This document shows, one piece after another, positions 1 to 10,885 of a stretch of DNA of 64,000 nt (within the stretch, counting starts at the first letter, position 1; every line of letters begins with the position of its first letter). The position numbers were made by a program, and so were the translations under genes. Origin of the DNA: Mytilus edulis. Taxonomy: Eukaryota > Mollusca > Bivalvia > Mytilida > Mytilidae. The stretch covers positions 27,675,585 to 27,739,584 of the forward strand of contig NC_092345.1 of the NCBI RefSeq assembly GCF_963676685.1, given 5' to 3'. A model generated the notes under the pieces. The model ran no database searches and had not been told where the DNA came from. It saw only the letters and a list, made by a program, of their open reading frames with translations.

Positions 1-143
1 AACTTGTATTTCCTGATTAAGCTTACATGTACTGTTAGACGCAAATTAATCTTAAATTGGACTATTGCAAAGCATTTCTGCGTACACTTTCAAGTTGCTT
101 ATTTTACAGTGCTATAGTTTATTTTGTAAATATAAACAAGAAG

Positions 144-480
144 GTGTGGTATGATTGCCAAAGAGACAACTCTCCACAAGAGACCAAAAAGACACAGAAA
201 TTTACAACTATAGGTCACCGTACGGCCTTCAACAATGAACAAAGCCAATACAGCAAAGTCAGCTATAAAAGGCCCCGAAATGACAATGTAAAACAATTCA
301 AACGAGAAAACTAACGGCCTTATTTATTTTAAAAAAAGAACGAAAAACAAATATGTAACACATAAACATACGACAACCACTGAATTACAGACTCCTAACT
401 TGGGACAGGCACATACATACATAATGTGGCGGGGTTAAACATGTTAGCGGGATCCCAACCCTCCCCTAAACTGGGAAGTT
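144..480 (+). repeat. Interspersed repeat family A, near-complete copy
   Basis: Family A is the commonest repeat in the window, with about 18 copies or fragments on both strands. It is non-coding, about 330-350 bp. Landmarks in order are a TATATAAAAAAAGAAGATGTGG-like start, CAATGAGACAACTCTCCAC, ATAGGTCACCGTACGGCCTT, GCTATAAAAGGCCCCGAAAT, AAACTAACGGCCTTATTTAT, then CCTGACTTGGGACAGGC and GGCGGGGTTAAACATG. All are visible here. There is no protein and no clear terminal inverted repeat, so the class (SINE, MITE or other) is unknown. Confidence 0.8.
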
Positions 481-499
481 TGTATATACATTAAAACAG

Positions 500-1960
500 T
501 TATAAACTTATAATGAAATGATCAGAAATTGATTATTACTCATTTTACTCGTTCATTTCAAAGTTTTAATAGCTTTAGTTATCGACACGAACTATACTTC
601 TGTTTTGGCAACATTTCTTGGTGGAGTACCTCGCTCTCTATATGCTAAAGAATCGTTACAACAACTCTAAGATGGGGTTAGCCCTCACATCAAACACATC
701 ATCTTAATTCTCAGTTTATAGTCTTGTGTTTACTTGGTAACGCTATTTGTTCTTCCTTGATTTTTCCTTTGTTATATTTGATACTATATATAAGATACAT
801 TTTTCCTGAATAGTAACAAACAGGATTCGTACGCACATGGGAGTGCAACATATGCACTCTTTCGCTATTCATTCTGGAATGAGTATAAATAAAACAAAAA
901 ATAACGGTCTTCTATACATGTACGTATATTAACGGCATAACCGCGTTAATACGTATATTTAAACAATTATCAGTCCCATGTTTCTGTTTTAACATGACAG
1001 TGTAGATATATGAACAAATCCGTTATTATATAAACCTATAAACATGTTAATCATTAAACACTTATTTTGACAGTGTGGTTGTATTTGGAAATATTTAGAT
1101 TTAAAAAACGACTAAGATAAATTGACAAACGATTTGTTTCGAGATTTGGAGCAACAGTTAAAAATATTTCAATCATGGCAAAGCAGAAAAAGAAATATAA
1201 ATAGATGTATAGTTTTCATAAAGTATCAAATACTTTATGTATAACCGGGACATCAACAATTGATGAGCACACATGCTTTTATGGTAATCATTTATGAAAC
1301 CCCCTACTCAATATTACTATCATGAGTCATACTTTGTGCATGTACCAATATAGTACGATTTTCTACTTTCTAATATAAATACGTTTGATGCGGCCGTGCT
1401 AGCACCGTAAATTTGATTTACTTCGCTACATGTACAATCAAGAACCACCAAACATCGGAACTAATTGTATGCTTCAGTGTTAATTTTTCGAAAATGAGTT
1501 GGCTCCAGCAGTAATGCTAAATGCAAAAGGCATTTTGAATTTGTTTGATAAAAGTTAATAGAGGGCTGAACCTAACTGAGCTAAGGAACGTTACTTATGA
1601 TTTTGAATACAAAGTAATATAGAAGAAGAATAAAGAAGAAGATATTTTAGTTCCAATTATGGGTCCCAAAACATTACAACATCAATAATTTTCATAAGAA
1701 GATACTTGTGCAAAAAGAGGAAAATAATCTTTTGTCACATAAATTTTCCAATGAATAAGTTATACTCAAGCCCAAAAAATGTTGCATGACACTGCATATT
1801 TTCATTCATGGCTTATCCATTCCGGTAACCCCAGAAAATTCCAATCAACCGGTACAATTCAGAAAGAATTCACGCATCGTCAATACCGATTAGTATATTA
1901 ATGTCAGTTACTTCATCAACATACATGAGCCGAAAACAGTGGCCAATCCAGAAAATTTCA
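500..1960. other. AT-rich spacer, nothing recognised
   Basis: No long open frame, RNA gene or recognisable repeat was seen. Composition is AT-rich with short homopolymers, like the rest of the intergenic DNA here. Confidence 0.5.
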
Positions 1961-1965
1961 TAAGG

Positions 1966-2099
1966 AAGGGGGGTCATTGACTGCCTGAGAGGGGACCCTC
2001 TCCAGTTATGCTTTTGTGATTCCCTATATAATCTAAAACATTTTCAACATTAAAAAGTACCGGGCACCCTGTCCACCTATAAATCCGCCGCCTCTGATG
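1966..2099 (-). repeat. Repeat family H, copy 1
   Basis: Read on the minus strand, this begins CAGAGGCGGCGGATTTA and runs through GGGAATCAC and GGCAGTCAATGAC to a C-rich stretch. The same order of blocks is present on the plus strand at 5286-5432, so the two are diverged copies of one short element. The GGCGGATTTA start resembles the GGCGGATCCAG end of the MITE at 40957-41126. The superfamily is not assigned. Confidence 0.6.
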
Positions 2100-2160
2100 T
2101 CAAACCTACTCAATAGATTCCGTAAATAAAAACGAACAGACTATAACAAAGTAGTTACAT

Positions 2161-2350
2161 AAATAAGGCCGTTAGTTTTCTCGTTTGAATTGTTTTACAT
2201 TGTCTTATCGGGGCCTTTTATAGCTGACTATGCGGTATAGGCTTTGCTCATTGTTGAAGGCCGTACGGTGACCTATAGTTGTTAATGTCTGTGTCATTTT
2301 GGTCTTTTGTGGATAGTTGTCTCATTGGCAATCATCCCATATCTTCTTTT
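2161..2350 (-). repeat. Repeat family A, 5' half
   Basis: The reverse complement matches family A from the GAAGATATGGGATGATTGCC block through the GTACGGCCTTCAAC block to AACTAACGGCCTTATTTATG. The 3' third of the family is missing. Confidence 0.8.
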
Positions 2351-2589
2351 TTTATATATAGTATAACGATCTAAACAGAATCAATCCTTATGACTTTGGT
2401 TGTGTTGAGTTTCGATAAAGAGTATTCCTATGATTGTGCTATAGAACATCATCTAGCAGGTGGACCATAACATCAAACTCTAAACTGGCCACCCACTGAT
2501 TGATACTTTTCCACACGTTTGTAGAGCGAACCAACAGCAGGGGTCTAGTTTAGCCAAACGCTGAGTCAGATTATATGGCAATGTAAAAA

Positions 2590-2800
2590 TATATAGCTAA
2601 ATGACAACACTACAAAGGATATTTAAACTCAGAAGTCGACAACAAACTGACAATGCCATGGTAATAAAAAATGACCAACCGACAAACAACAAAAAACACC
2701 CAACAATACAGAAACAACAACATAGAAAACTAAAGACTGAGCAACAAAAAAAGCACAAAACAACCAGGGTGATCGCAAGTGTCCCGGTTGAGTAAGCAGA
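2590..2800 (-). repeat. Repeat family C (RT-element 3' tail), diverged copy
   Basis: Family C is the non-coding tail that follows the YIDD-type reverse transcriptase remnant at 8160-9065. This copy keeps AACAAACTGACAATGCCATGG, AACATAGAAAACTAAAGACT and the GTAAGCAGATCCT end, but it is diverged and lacks the RT part. Confidence 0.6.
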
Positions 2801-3105
2801 TCCTTCAAAACTATTTGACAAATTAAATTAGAAGAATTATAAAGCATGAGTCGTATGGTAATATTTTCGGCTCTTTATTACAGCAGTGCGATATGCTCAA
2901 AAGTTCTAGATTATCGACAGCATACATTTGGGAAACAAATTTCGTATTTCATACACGATATTTATGTTTGAATGCATTGTGTTATATAGAAGAAAATAAA
3001 TATAACTTTTTAAATAGGTGTGCACACCAATGTTGTACTTTAAATCCACATAGCCAACCGGAAGTTATATCTATATAATGATGATATCCTATTACTTAGA
3101 TATCG

Positions 3106-3370
3106 CTAGATGTGATATGAGCTAATGAGACAACTCTCCATCCAAGTCACAATTTATAAAAGTAAACCATTAAAGGTCAAGATACGGTCTTCAACAGTAA
3201 TTCTTGACTCACATCGAACAGCAAGCTATACAGCCTTACAGGGTCCCACAAATTACTAGTGTAAAACTATTCAAACGGGACAGGTGCATACAATTTCAGC
3301 GCGATTAAACATTTTAATGATATCAAACCTTATCCCTTATCTGAAACAATAGTGTAACATCACAACATAG
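3106..3370 (+). repeat. Repeat family A2 (variant of A)
   Basis: A2 shares the AATGAGACAACTCTCCATCC block with family A but continues with AAGTCACAATTTATAAAAG, ACGGTCTTCAACA and CATTCAAACGGGA-like blocks. This copy is nearly full length. Other A2 copies lie at 38362-38710, 49866-49960, 51160-51235 and 55183-55245. Confidence 0.7.
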
Positions 3371-3399
3371 AAAGACACACTTTAAATAGTAATTGGAAT

Positions 3400-5285
3400 G
3401 GCTTAACACAATAAAAAATCATTTACATAGTATAATAGTTATTGGCAACATAGTCATATACTTAATTTTTCTATTTTTTAAATAAGTTTTGAAAATTAAT
3501 GGCTACATTTGAATGACTTTATCATGACAAAATGAGCTGGTTTCATTTCACTGTCTCATGGAAAAGACAGGCAACTAGTCCAAATACGAAACCAACTTGC
3601 TTAAACATCGAAATTGACGAAATAAAAAAAAAAATCGTATTTTCAATCAAAACATAGATTTAGTCCACCCTCACGGCAATGCTGAATAACAAGTTGTGTC
3701 CTCGCATTTACAAGCAGTACATTCATTGTACTCATTAGAAAAGTACCGTGTACATGTCTGCAGGGTTCACATGCATATCATAAATACGATTTCTTATTAT
3801 TGTAAATATGTCAACATATTTGTTTTTTGAAAACCTATAAAGAAATTCTAGAATCAACTTATTGTCCACATTTTTATAAAAGACTGCAGGGACTATCATC
3901 ATACAGGAAGTTTTCATTTAGAATCTTTAACTAGAAAAAAACATATTTTTTCATGACTTGAGTACTGTTTGCTGATAACTACGAATTTATTCAATTTTAA
4001 TTAACTGTTTTTTGAGGTTAGCTGTTTTGTTTGTTTGTTTTGCTTATTTCTAAATTATGCAGTCGAATGATAGAAAGACACTATTTAGAAAATTGGGATA
4101 TATAGAAATAATAAGAAAATCTAGAAAGAAGGACATTGAAGGAACTTATAGAAAAAAATACACGGATTTGAAAATATCAGGAATTAATAGACATAGTTAA
4201 CTGAAATATCATTTTTTTTTTACAATTATACGCAAATATCGAATCATATGAGTAATAAAATAAGCGTGCATTAAAATGCAACATGACGAGGAGATTTGTT
4301 ATAACTGCAGTATTCATTTTGAATTTTAGAAGATTCAATTTCTTTGTTAATTTTAACCATTCAGAGATAACAAAAAATATCGAAAATTTTCAATAAAAGA
4401 ATAAGAATTAAAAATGGTAAAGGCACCAATCGTTCTTCTGTAATAGGAAGGGACATTCTTATTTTCATTTGAATAAATTGGTTGATTATGAATTAATTAC
4501 TTGAGAAAACAAAAAGTCATTTGGTTCGGTTTCGAAAGACACGATCTTGTTCCATTGAAAATTTTGAAACAGATTTATTCAATTTTAAGTATCTATATTT
4601 TGTTGAAACAAAAAGTTCATTTTTTTAATTTATAAAGTGGAGAAAAAAATGTTTGTCCAAAAAGAAAAAGAAAAAGAAATGCAGAAAAAAATGAATACTC
4701 TGTGCTTTAAGCATACGGGTTTCTACATTATTGCAATGTTTGGTTGTTACTAAAAATATTTTAAATTAAAAAGTACATAAATACGCTATTTATGAAACTT
4801 GTTAATTATATAAATATCGCCGTTGAAGTTCACGTTTCTCCTTAGCTTCAGGTACGACTTCTTGAGTTTTTTTGAATATTTAATGTTAGGGTTGTAACAT
4901 GTTGTCAAATTTATTTTTTATGTAAAAATCGTTTCTATCTCTTTCATCAACATTAGTTTATATTTGACAGCTTTTAACTTTGTGCTTACTTTAAACATTT
5001 CACAGTCCAACAACTTCAAAATTTTTATGAAGATTTTGATCGATCGAAAAATTCGGAAAGTTATATATTTTTTTTAAGTACAAACAAAATGAAAAAAAAA
5101 AATAATGCATTATCATTGTTTTTTTCTTGGTTTTATTCCGTGTTCTCCGTGTTGGGATCATATTAAATATAAAGAAAAAAATCTTTCGATATCTTGTAAT
5201 TTTGGATTTAACTCGAAATTTTTAACTTTCAAACTCTTGAAATTTTTAATTTAACTCGAGATTTCACTTTTTATTTTATCCATAC
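3400..5285. other. AT-rich spacer, nothing recognised
   Basis: Strongly AT-rich with many poly-A and poly-T tracts. Only short non-conserved open frames were seen. No repeat family used elsewhere in the window was recognised. Confidence 0.5.
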
Positions 5286-5432
5286 AGAGGCGGATTTAGA
5301 GTATGTTCCAGGGGGCCCCGTCCCGTTTTGAGGAAAACATTTGGTTGATTTTTTAAGGAATCACTGAAGCGTGACTCGAGATATACCCCTCTTGGACAGT
5401 CAATGCCGCCCCCTTTTTATGGAAACTTCAAT
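5286..5432 (+). repeat. Repeat family H, copy 2
   Basis: Starts CAGAGGCGGATTTAGAG and contains GGAATCACTGAAGCGTGACT and GGACAGTCAATGCCGCCCCC. These blocks correspond in the same order to the minus-strand copy at 1966-2099. Confidence 0.6.
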
Positions 5433-5653
5433 GGTATTATGACTGAAATTCGTTTGTGATTTATGAAAATAAATACAAGAAAAAAACAATTACATGTAGC
5501 AACTTAAAAAATGAGTACTGCACATGTTATAGCTTTGAAGTCTACCGATACTAATGTGTATGTTCCTGTTGTATCTAGTACTATTAAGATAATTTATTTT
5601 TCTCAACTTCAAAAATTGATATTCATTCACCAGACAGTCCAATTGTTAATCTG

Positions 5654-6454
5654 GGCCCAGTTTCACGAAGCTGTCTTAGGACTAAGACATGTCTTAGGAT
5701 GGTCTTACGACATATCTTAGTCCTAAGTGGGTTTCACAAAGCGGTCCTAAATTAGGACAACTCTTAAAGTTGGTCATAAAGTTAGGACAACGCGAGAGGT
5801 GTCTTATGATGGTCTTGGGATAGTTATACGTTTATTTATATGAATTACACTCATTTTTTATATTAATGTTGAAAAAAAATATCTTATTATTTATATCTAA
5901 TTATCTATTCTCCTGTTCCTGATTAAAACATATATACATTGACGGATTATCAGGATTTGTCAACAATGAAAGTTCGATGTATTGATATAAAAATTGCACG
6001 ATTTTATCTCTTAAACCTTTTATAACCAATAAAGTCGAAATTGAATTCAACTCACTTGTACCAAAACAATGTCATAATTTTATATTCTTTTTTCTTAATT
6101 TTGCATTGAAAATTTCATATTTATATTGATGTATTGTTTAAAGATAATTTATATATAAATTACTTTTATTTATTTATATTTATTTTGCAAATTATGTCAT
6201 TATATTAATCAATACGTTTAGAATAATTTATGGTAAGACATACTACATTTACATGATTTTTTTCCGTAGATCATATTTATATTTGAAAATTTAAAGAGCT
6301 TGCGACAGGTTTAGGATGTCTTAGCTAAGATGATCCAAAGACAGCTTCGAGACGAGGTCTGAGATATATCCTAGGATAGTTATAAGAGGATCATAAGACA
6401 TGTCCTAAGATATGTCTTATGACATGTCTTAGGATAGCTTCGTGAAACCGGCCC
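5654..6454. mobile_element. MITE with 18-bp inverted ends and CTG target duplication
   Basis: The left end is GGCCCAGTTTCACGAAGC and the right end, reverse-complemented, is GGGCCGGTTTCACGAAGC (16 of 18 identical). Both sides are directly flanked by CTG (5651-5653 and 6455-6457), read as a 3-bp target duplication. The subterminal 100-150 bp are packed with CTTAGGAC/GACATGTCTTAG motifs in both orientations, and an internal copy of the end motif lies near 5727. The roughly 500-bp centre is AT-rich and non-coding, so the element is non-autonomous. The superfamily is not proven. Confidence 0.75.
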
Positions 6455-6696
6455 CTGTTCATAGCAAATGTAAGTGACTATCCATAGAAGTAACTGTATA
6501 TAATCATGCGTTGAACCTTTCGGCAACATTTGTTTAGTAATTTCTGGTTACATCTTTGCAGAAAATACCTTTTTTTAAAGTAGAAACTTTCTTTTACTTT
6601 CCTGTAATTTGTTGGTCTTATGTTTGGGTTACTTTTGATATAAAAAGGAAATAAAATAAAAACTTTATCAATAATTATTAAAAAGATACATTTTGG

Positions 6697-6865
6697 GATT
6701 TTGTCTATGTGTGTTACATTTTAGTGTTATGTCGTTGTTCTCCTCTTATATTTAATGCGTTTCCCTCGGTTTTAGTTTGTTACCCCGATTTTGTTTATTG
6801 TCAATGGATTTATGAGTTTTGAACAGCGGTATACTACTGTTGCCTTTTTTTTTACCCAAACTATA
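6697..6865 (-). repeat. Repeat family D
   Basis: Contains TTAATGCGTTTCCCTCGG, GTTTGTTACCCCGATTTTG and AACAGCGGTATACTACTG. A short piece of the same family, in the opposite orientation, is at 17393-17425. It directly abuts an interrupted family A copy. Confidence 0.55.
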
Positions 6866-7345
6866 CGTATACGTACGGTGATCTATAGTTGTTTTAATGT
6901 CTGTGTCATTTTGGTCTCTTGTGGACATCGGCATTTTACGTTTCCGCAAATTGGCATTACTTTTCCGGAAAAAAAAGATGACGTTTCCGCAAAAAAAAGT
7001 TTACGTTTCCGCAATAAATATCTTACTTTTCCGGAAAAAATATATATTCAAATATTAATGTCTCGTGAATTTCTAATCTACATTTATGTAATTTTGGAAA
7101 CTGCTTTCGCCTATCTCTGTATAAGGACATAGCAACATTTTTCAAGTCAATATATATTCAAATATTTATAATTTACTAGGTAAATTTCCGGAAAAGTAAT
7201 AAATACAAATTGCGGAAACGTATACTTTAAATTTGCGGAAACGTAGCATTGGGACTTTGAAAAATTAGCTGAAATGCAATACGCCCGTGGACAGTTGTCT
7301 CATTGGCAATCATACCACATCTTCTTCTTTTTTTATATATAGCAT
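6866..7345 (-). repeat. Repeat family A copy split by a later insertion
   Basis: The two halves, 6866-6927 and 7287-7345, are adjacent blocks of family A read on the minus strand. GTGGACA ends the left half and begins the right half, as expected for a target duplication created by the insert at 6928-7286. Confidence 0.75.
6928..7286. mobile_element. 359-bp insertion with CGTTTCCGCAA / TTTTCCGGAAA repeats
   Basis: Inserted in a family A copy with a 7-bp direct repeat, GTGGACA (6921-6927 and 7287-7293). The left part has three ACGTTTCCGCAA and two ACTTTTCCGGAAA motifs. The right part carries the reverse complements (two TTGCGGAAACGT, one TTTCCGGAAAAGT), so the subterminal regions can pair, although the outermost 20-40 bp do not match well. 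The middle is AT-rich and non-coding. It is most simply a non-autonomous DNA transposon of unknown superfamily. Confidence 0.65.
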
Positions 7346-7349
7346 GAAT

Positions 7350-7785
7350 TCTTATTCAGTATTTTTTAAACTTAATATTTTTTTTTTTTTTCAATTATTA
7401 AACTTATTTTGGAATCAGTATATATGTATATTCTATAATCCCAATCCATTGTTTTCCTATACATATGATATTCGATCTTACATAAAATGCAATTTTTCTT
7501 TTTTGACCCGATTTTTTTTTCGAAATCACACTCAGTTTGAATATTTCCGATCTAAGAAAATCACTTTGAAGCCGAGCAAACAACAATGTTTTGATTTTCT
7601 CTGGTCGTTACCTTTGTATAGGTTTTCACTATAGGAATCTAAAGTAAAACGATTCTACACAGCAGCAAGTTCATCATCATTATTCTTTCTGTTAGCAATC
7701 GATACATTCAAGGATATATCGATGCTTACGTACAAAAGTGCATATTGATATATATATGATTTTTAAAAGTACAGCTGTCCTTATA
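7350..7785. other. AT-rich spacer with poly-T
   Basis: T-rich tracts near 7378-7392. The open frames here encode only low-complexity peptides. Nothing was recognised. Confidence 0.5.
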
Positions 7786-8075
7786 AAAAAAGAAGATGTG
7801 GTATGATTGCTAATGAGAAAACGCTCCACAAGAGACCATAAATGACATAGACATTAACAACTATAGGTCACCGTACGGCCTTCAACAATGACCAAACCTC
7901 ATACCGCATAGTCAGCTATAAAAGGCCCCGAAATGACAATGTAAAACAATTCAAACGAGAAAACTAACGGCCTTATTTATATAAAAAAAATGAACGAAAA
8001 ACAAATAAGTATCACATAAACAAACGACAACCATTGAATTACAGGCTCCTGACTTGGGACAGGCACATACATATA
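7786..8075 (+). repeat. Repeat family A, near-complete copy
   Basis: Shows every family A block from AAAAAAAGAAGATGTGGTATG to CTCCTGACTTGGGACAGGC. It then runs into spacer before a family C tail at 8160. Confidence 0.8.
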
Positions 8076-8159
8076 TATTTGTCAATTTTCCATGGTGTAC
8101 TGATAAATGCCTCGTAAAATTGGTTTTCAAAGGTTATGAAAAAAAAACCCACCAGTAAG

Positions 8160-8455
8160 TCAAAAAGAGGGACGAAAGATACCAAAGGGACAGTCAAACT
8201 CATAAATCGAAAATAAACTGACAACACCATGGCTAAAAATGAAAAAGACAAACAATAGTACACACGACACAACATAGAAAACTAGAGAATACGCAACACG
8301 AACTCCACCAAAAACTAGGGGTGATCTCAGGTGCTCCGGAAGGGTAAGCAGAACTTGCTCCACATGTGGCACCCGTCGTGTTGCTAATGTTATAACAAAT
8401 TCGGTAAATAGTCTAATTCGGTAGGTCCTATTCATGAAAGGGAAGGGGCTTGTAG
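8160..8455 (-). repeat. Repeat family C, 3' tail of the RT element
   Basis: On the minus strand this follows the stop codon of the reverse transcriptase remnant at 8456. It has the family C blocks: a GTGGCACCCGTCGTG region, GGTGCTCCGGAAGGGTAAG on the plus strand, CATAGAAAACTAGAG, AATAAACTGACAACACCATG and GACGAAAGATACCAAAGGG. Seven other copies of this tail occur in the window, most of them without coding sequence. Confidence 0.7.
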
Positions 8456-9065
8456 TTACGACGTAAGGAACATATCCGATATCATTTGTGAAACGGTTTT
8501 TCCATGATGGTCAACCAACTCGTGATGGCGTCCGTAAAATTTACGAAGGGATGATTTCAACTTCACCATTTGGAACTCTTGGTTTAATAGCTTCCTTGTG
8601 AGCAGCAACCCTCTATCAAGAAAATCGTGATAGGAAATGAAAGCACGGGAATATCGTATCAATTGGGAGATATATACCCCGTATGCAGGGGCTGCTGGAA
8701 TATTGCTACTTAGAAGTGGAAAGTTTACAATTAGAAAGCTGAAATCATCTCTTTTGTCGTAAAGTTTTGTTTTCAACCAACCCTCATTTTAAATTGTCAA
8801 TTTCTAGATGTAAGTCAAGATATGAGGCCGACTTAACTGTATCTGTTGTATCCTTTATCTCTAGTTCGATGGGATAGATGCGTTCAACATGGTCACCAAA
8901 TTTTTAATTATTAAGTGAAAGAACATCATCTATATAGCGGAAAATAGAGTTAAAGGATATTGCTAACTTTTTATCTTTCTTCCTAAGAAGTTCCTGTATG
9001 AAGTCAGCCTCATAATAATAAAGAAACTAGTCGGGAAGATCCATTGGAATGCATTGTAAAAAGTC
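8456..9065 (-). pseudogene. Reverse transcriptase remnant with YIDD active site
   Basis: Read on the minus strand from 9065 downwards, the translation has a polymerase-like stretch with FRYIDDVLSL (the YxDD catalytic box of motif C), then YPIELEIKDTT and SYLDLHLEID. After one in-frame stop (just after SLNN) and a frame break near 8785 it continues with KLYDKRDDFSF, PAAPAYGVYISQLIRYSRA and KFYGRHHELVDHHGK, ending at 8456. The part before YIDD is truncated, so motifs upstream in the palm are missing. The YIDD box and lack of a LINE C-terminus point away from CR1-type LINEs. I think it is Penelope-like, but that is tentative. Related fragments are at 29745-29850 and 52434-52517. It is a broken transposon gene, not a host gene. 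Confidence 0.75.
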
Positions 9066-9289
9066 CCCTTTTCAGATATCAAGGTAATCAGAAAAAAAGG
9101 AAACAAAATAATTTGAAATGTGTTACCCTGACGCACATAAATTACGCAAAAATCTTACTTACATATATTTTAATCTTATCAAAATAGATCTAAATCGTAT
9201 TTGGTTCATAAATTCTTGAATCTTTCATTTTAACATTCAAAACTGTATTTCCATCAGAAATAATAAAAAAATTACATATAATTTGTTTC

Positions 9290-9420
9290 TATCCAAAACG
9301 TAAAACCACAAAAATACTGAACTCCGAGGAAAATTCAAAACGGAAAGTCCCTAATCAAATGGCAAAATCAAAAGCTCAAACACATGAAACGAACTGTCAT
9401 ATTCCCTCATTTTTCTAGTT
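9290..9420 (+). repeat. Repeat family E, fragment
   Basis: Family E blocks are AAAATACTGAACTCCGAGGA, GGAAAGTCCCTAATCAAATG, GGCAAAATCAAAAGCTCAA and CTGTCATATTCC. Longer copies are at 24585-24830, 28690-28925 and, reversed, 32485-32690. Confidence 0.6.
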
Positions 9421-9469
9421 CCTGTTCAAATTTTTACTACAATCGTCATAACCGACCTCTATTACAGAA

Positions 9470-9545
9470 TATACGGCACTTCTGTACGTCTTTGGTTGAT
9501 TCATTCTCGTCTTAGGCATGCATGACATATTTGCAGCTGGACGTT
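9470..9545 (+). repeat. Molluscan SINE-like tail, fragment
   Basis: Contains TTAGGCATGCATGACATATT and GCAGCTGGACGTT. These resemble the CATGCATG...CTGGACGTTAAGCAACCAA tail seen more completely at 33095-33185. Short and diverged. Confidence 0.35.
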
Positions 9546-9644
9546 CATATTCCAACGGTATATGTTGGATTCTATCTAGAAAAAAACAAGGACTCGATTA
9601 CAACAGACTTAAATAACTGACTAAACGGTATTTGTTTTGCTCAT

Positions 9645-9745
9645 TGTAGAAGGCCGTAGCGTAGTTGATTGCGTGTACTTCTACTTCATTTGGTTTTGTG
9701 GATAGTTGTCTTATTGCATGGCAGTCAAAACATATCTCCTTTTTC
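9645..9745 (-). repeat. Repeat family A, diverged fragment
   Basis: Matches the middle blocks of family A on the minus strand (GGCCGTA...GTGGATAGTTGTCTTATTGC) with several small rearrangements. Confidence 0.5.
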
Positions 9746-10051
9746 TTACCTTTTCCAGTATCATAAATAAGAAAACGTGTAAGTGATGTGTTATAATCAC
9801 GTGACTTCCGGTCGGCATCGTCAAGATTTTTCTGCTCCTGCAAAAAGTCAAGAAAAGATAAGTTTTCTGTGTGTTTTTGTTAGTCAGTTGTCAAATAAGT
9901 CAAACATTTTCAGTATATAAGTCATAAATAACTGTATATAAATGTAAATATGGATTAATCAGTGAAGAATAGTGAAAAATCTCCTTTGAAACTGTGCATT
10001 GACACTAGGCTCGTTGCCGCCATATTGGATTTTTCTGAAATTGAAATTTTG

Positions 10052-10074
10052 AATATATATATATATATATATAT
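10052..10074. repeat. (AT)n microsatellite
   Basis: About 11 uninterrupted AT dinucleotides. Confidence 0.9.
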
Positions 10075-10149
10075 CCGTAATTGACATTGCGTAATTAATA
10101 GTAATTCCTGTCAGTTAATAAGATTATAAAAGAATACAAAAGGGTTTAT

Positions 10150-10876
10150 AACCTATTTAAAAGGCAGGGCCTTTCACGAGATACCGTGCTATTCACGGAT
10201 AGCAAGGGGTTCAGTGTAGATAAAGTGGTTCCAGAAAGCGTCAGTGACAAGTTCCACATAGTGGCAAAAAATGGAGCTACAGCTACCACTGACGAACATC
10301 TAAAAAACCTTTTTGCAAAATTAGAAGAGTTGAAACTTAAAGATGCAATCATCTTAATCTGGTTCGGAACTTGTGAAACTACCACAAAGGGAAAGTAAAT
10401 ATACCTAAGAAACTACCCATATCAAAATATAGAGTCAATAACTAACAGGATTCTGAGATTTAAGAGACAAAATATTGGCAAAATTCAAATATGTCACTAT
10501 AATCTTTCTTGATTGCCCGCCCATACTACTCGATATCAACATTTAATAAAACAATCAGAGATAGAGAAGTGAAGAAAACAAAGACAAATTAGATCAAAAC
10601 AACAATCAAACAAAACCAACAAACTACTCCCTAGTAGTGAAAAAGTATAGTGGTACCAGAATTGTAACAAAAAAGGATAGAAAAAAGAGGCACTATCCGG
10701 CATAAGTAATTGACAAGACAAAAGGATATAGACCAGTAACGCAAGCAAGTAGCCTGGATAAAGAACTGTGTTACCAAGTAGACTACTACAATAGGCAATT
10801 AAAATTACTCAATAAGAAGTATAGAGCACCCAGATTCTTACAAGAACAAATAATATTCAGTTGCATAAGGTAAAAG
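10150..10876 (+). pseudogene. Decayed ORF with SGNH-hydrolase-like N-terminus
   Basis: Open from about 10174 to 10398 with RDTVLFTDSKGFSVDKVV, then NGATATTDEHLKNLF and IILIWFGTCE. The TDS, the G of NGA and the WFGT block sit in the order and spacing of the GDS, G and GxND blocks of SGNH/GDSL-type domains, though the catalytic residues are not perfectly conserved. After the stop at 10396 the homology-like reading continues in other frames (YLRNYPYQNIESI, then KYVTIIFLDCPP near 10490, then YYNRQLKLLNKKYRAPRF near 10785-10850). This indicates several frameshifts and stops. SGNH-like domains occur in ORF1 of some animal retrotransposons, so a transposon origin is likely, but the parent element is not identified. 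A SINE cluster is inserted immediately downstream. Confidence 0.45.
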
Positions 10877-10885
10877 GTAACTGTT

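Noticed and set aside
7287..7634. 115-codon plus-strand open frame
   Set aside because: It starts inside the family A repeat and continues into poly-T sequence, giving an F-rich low-complexity peptide.
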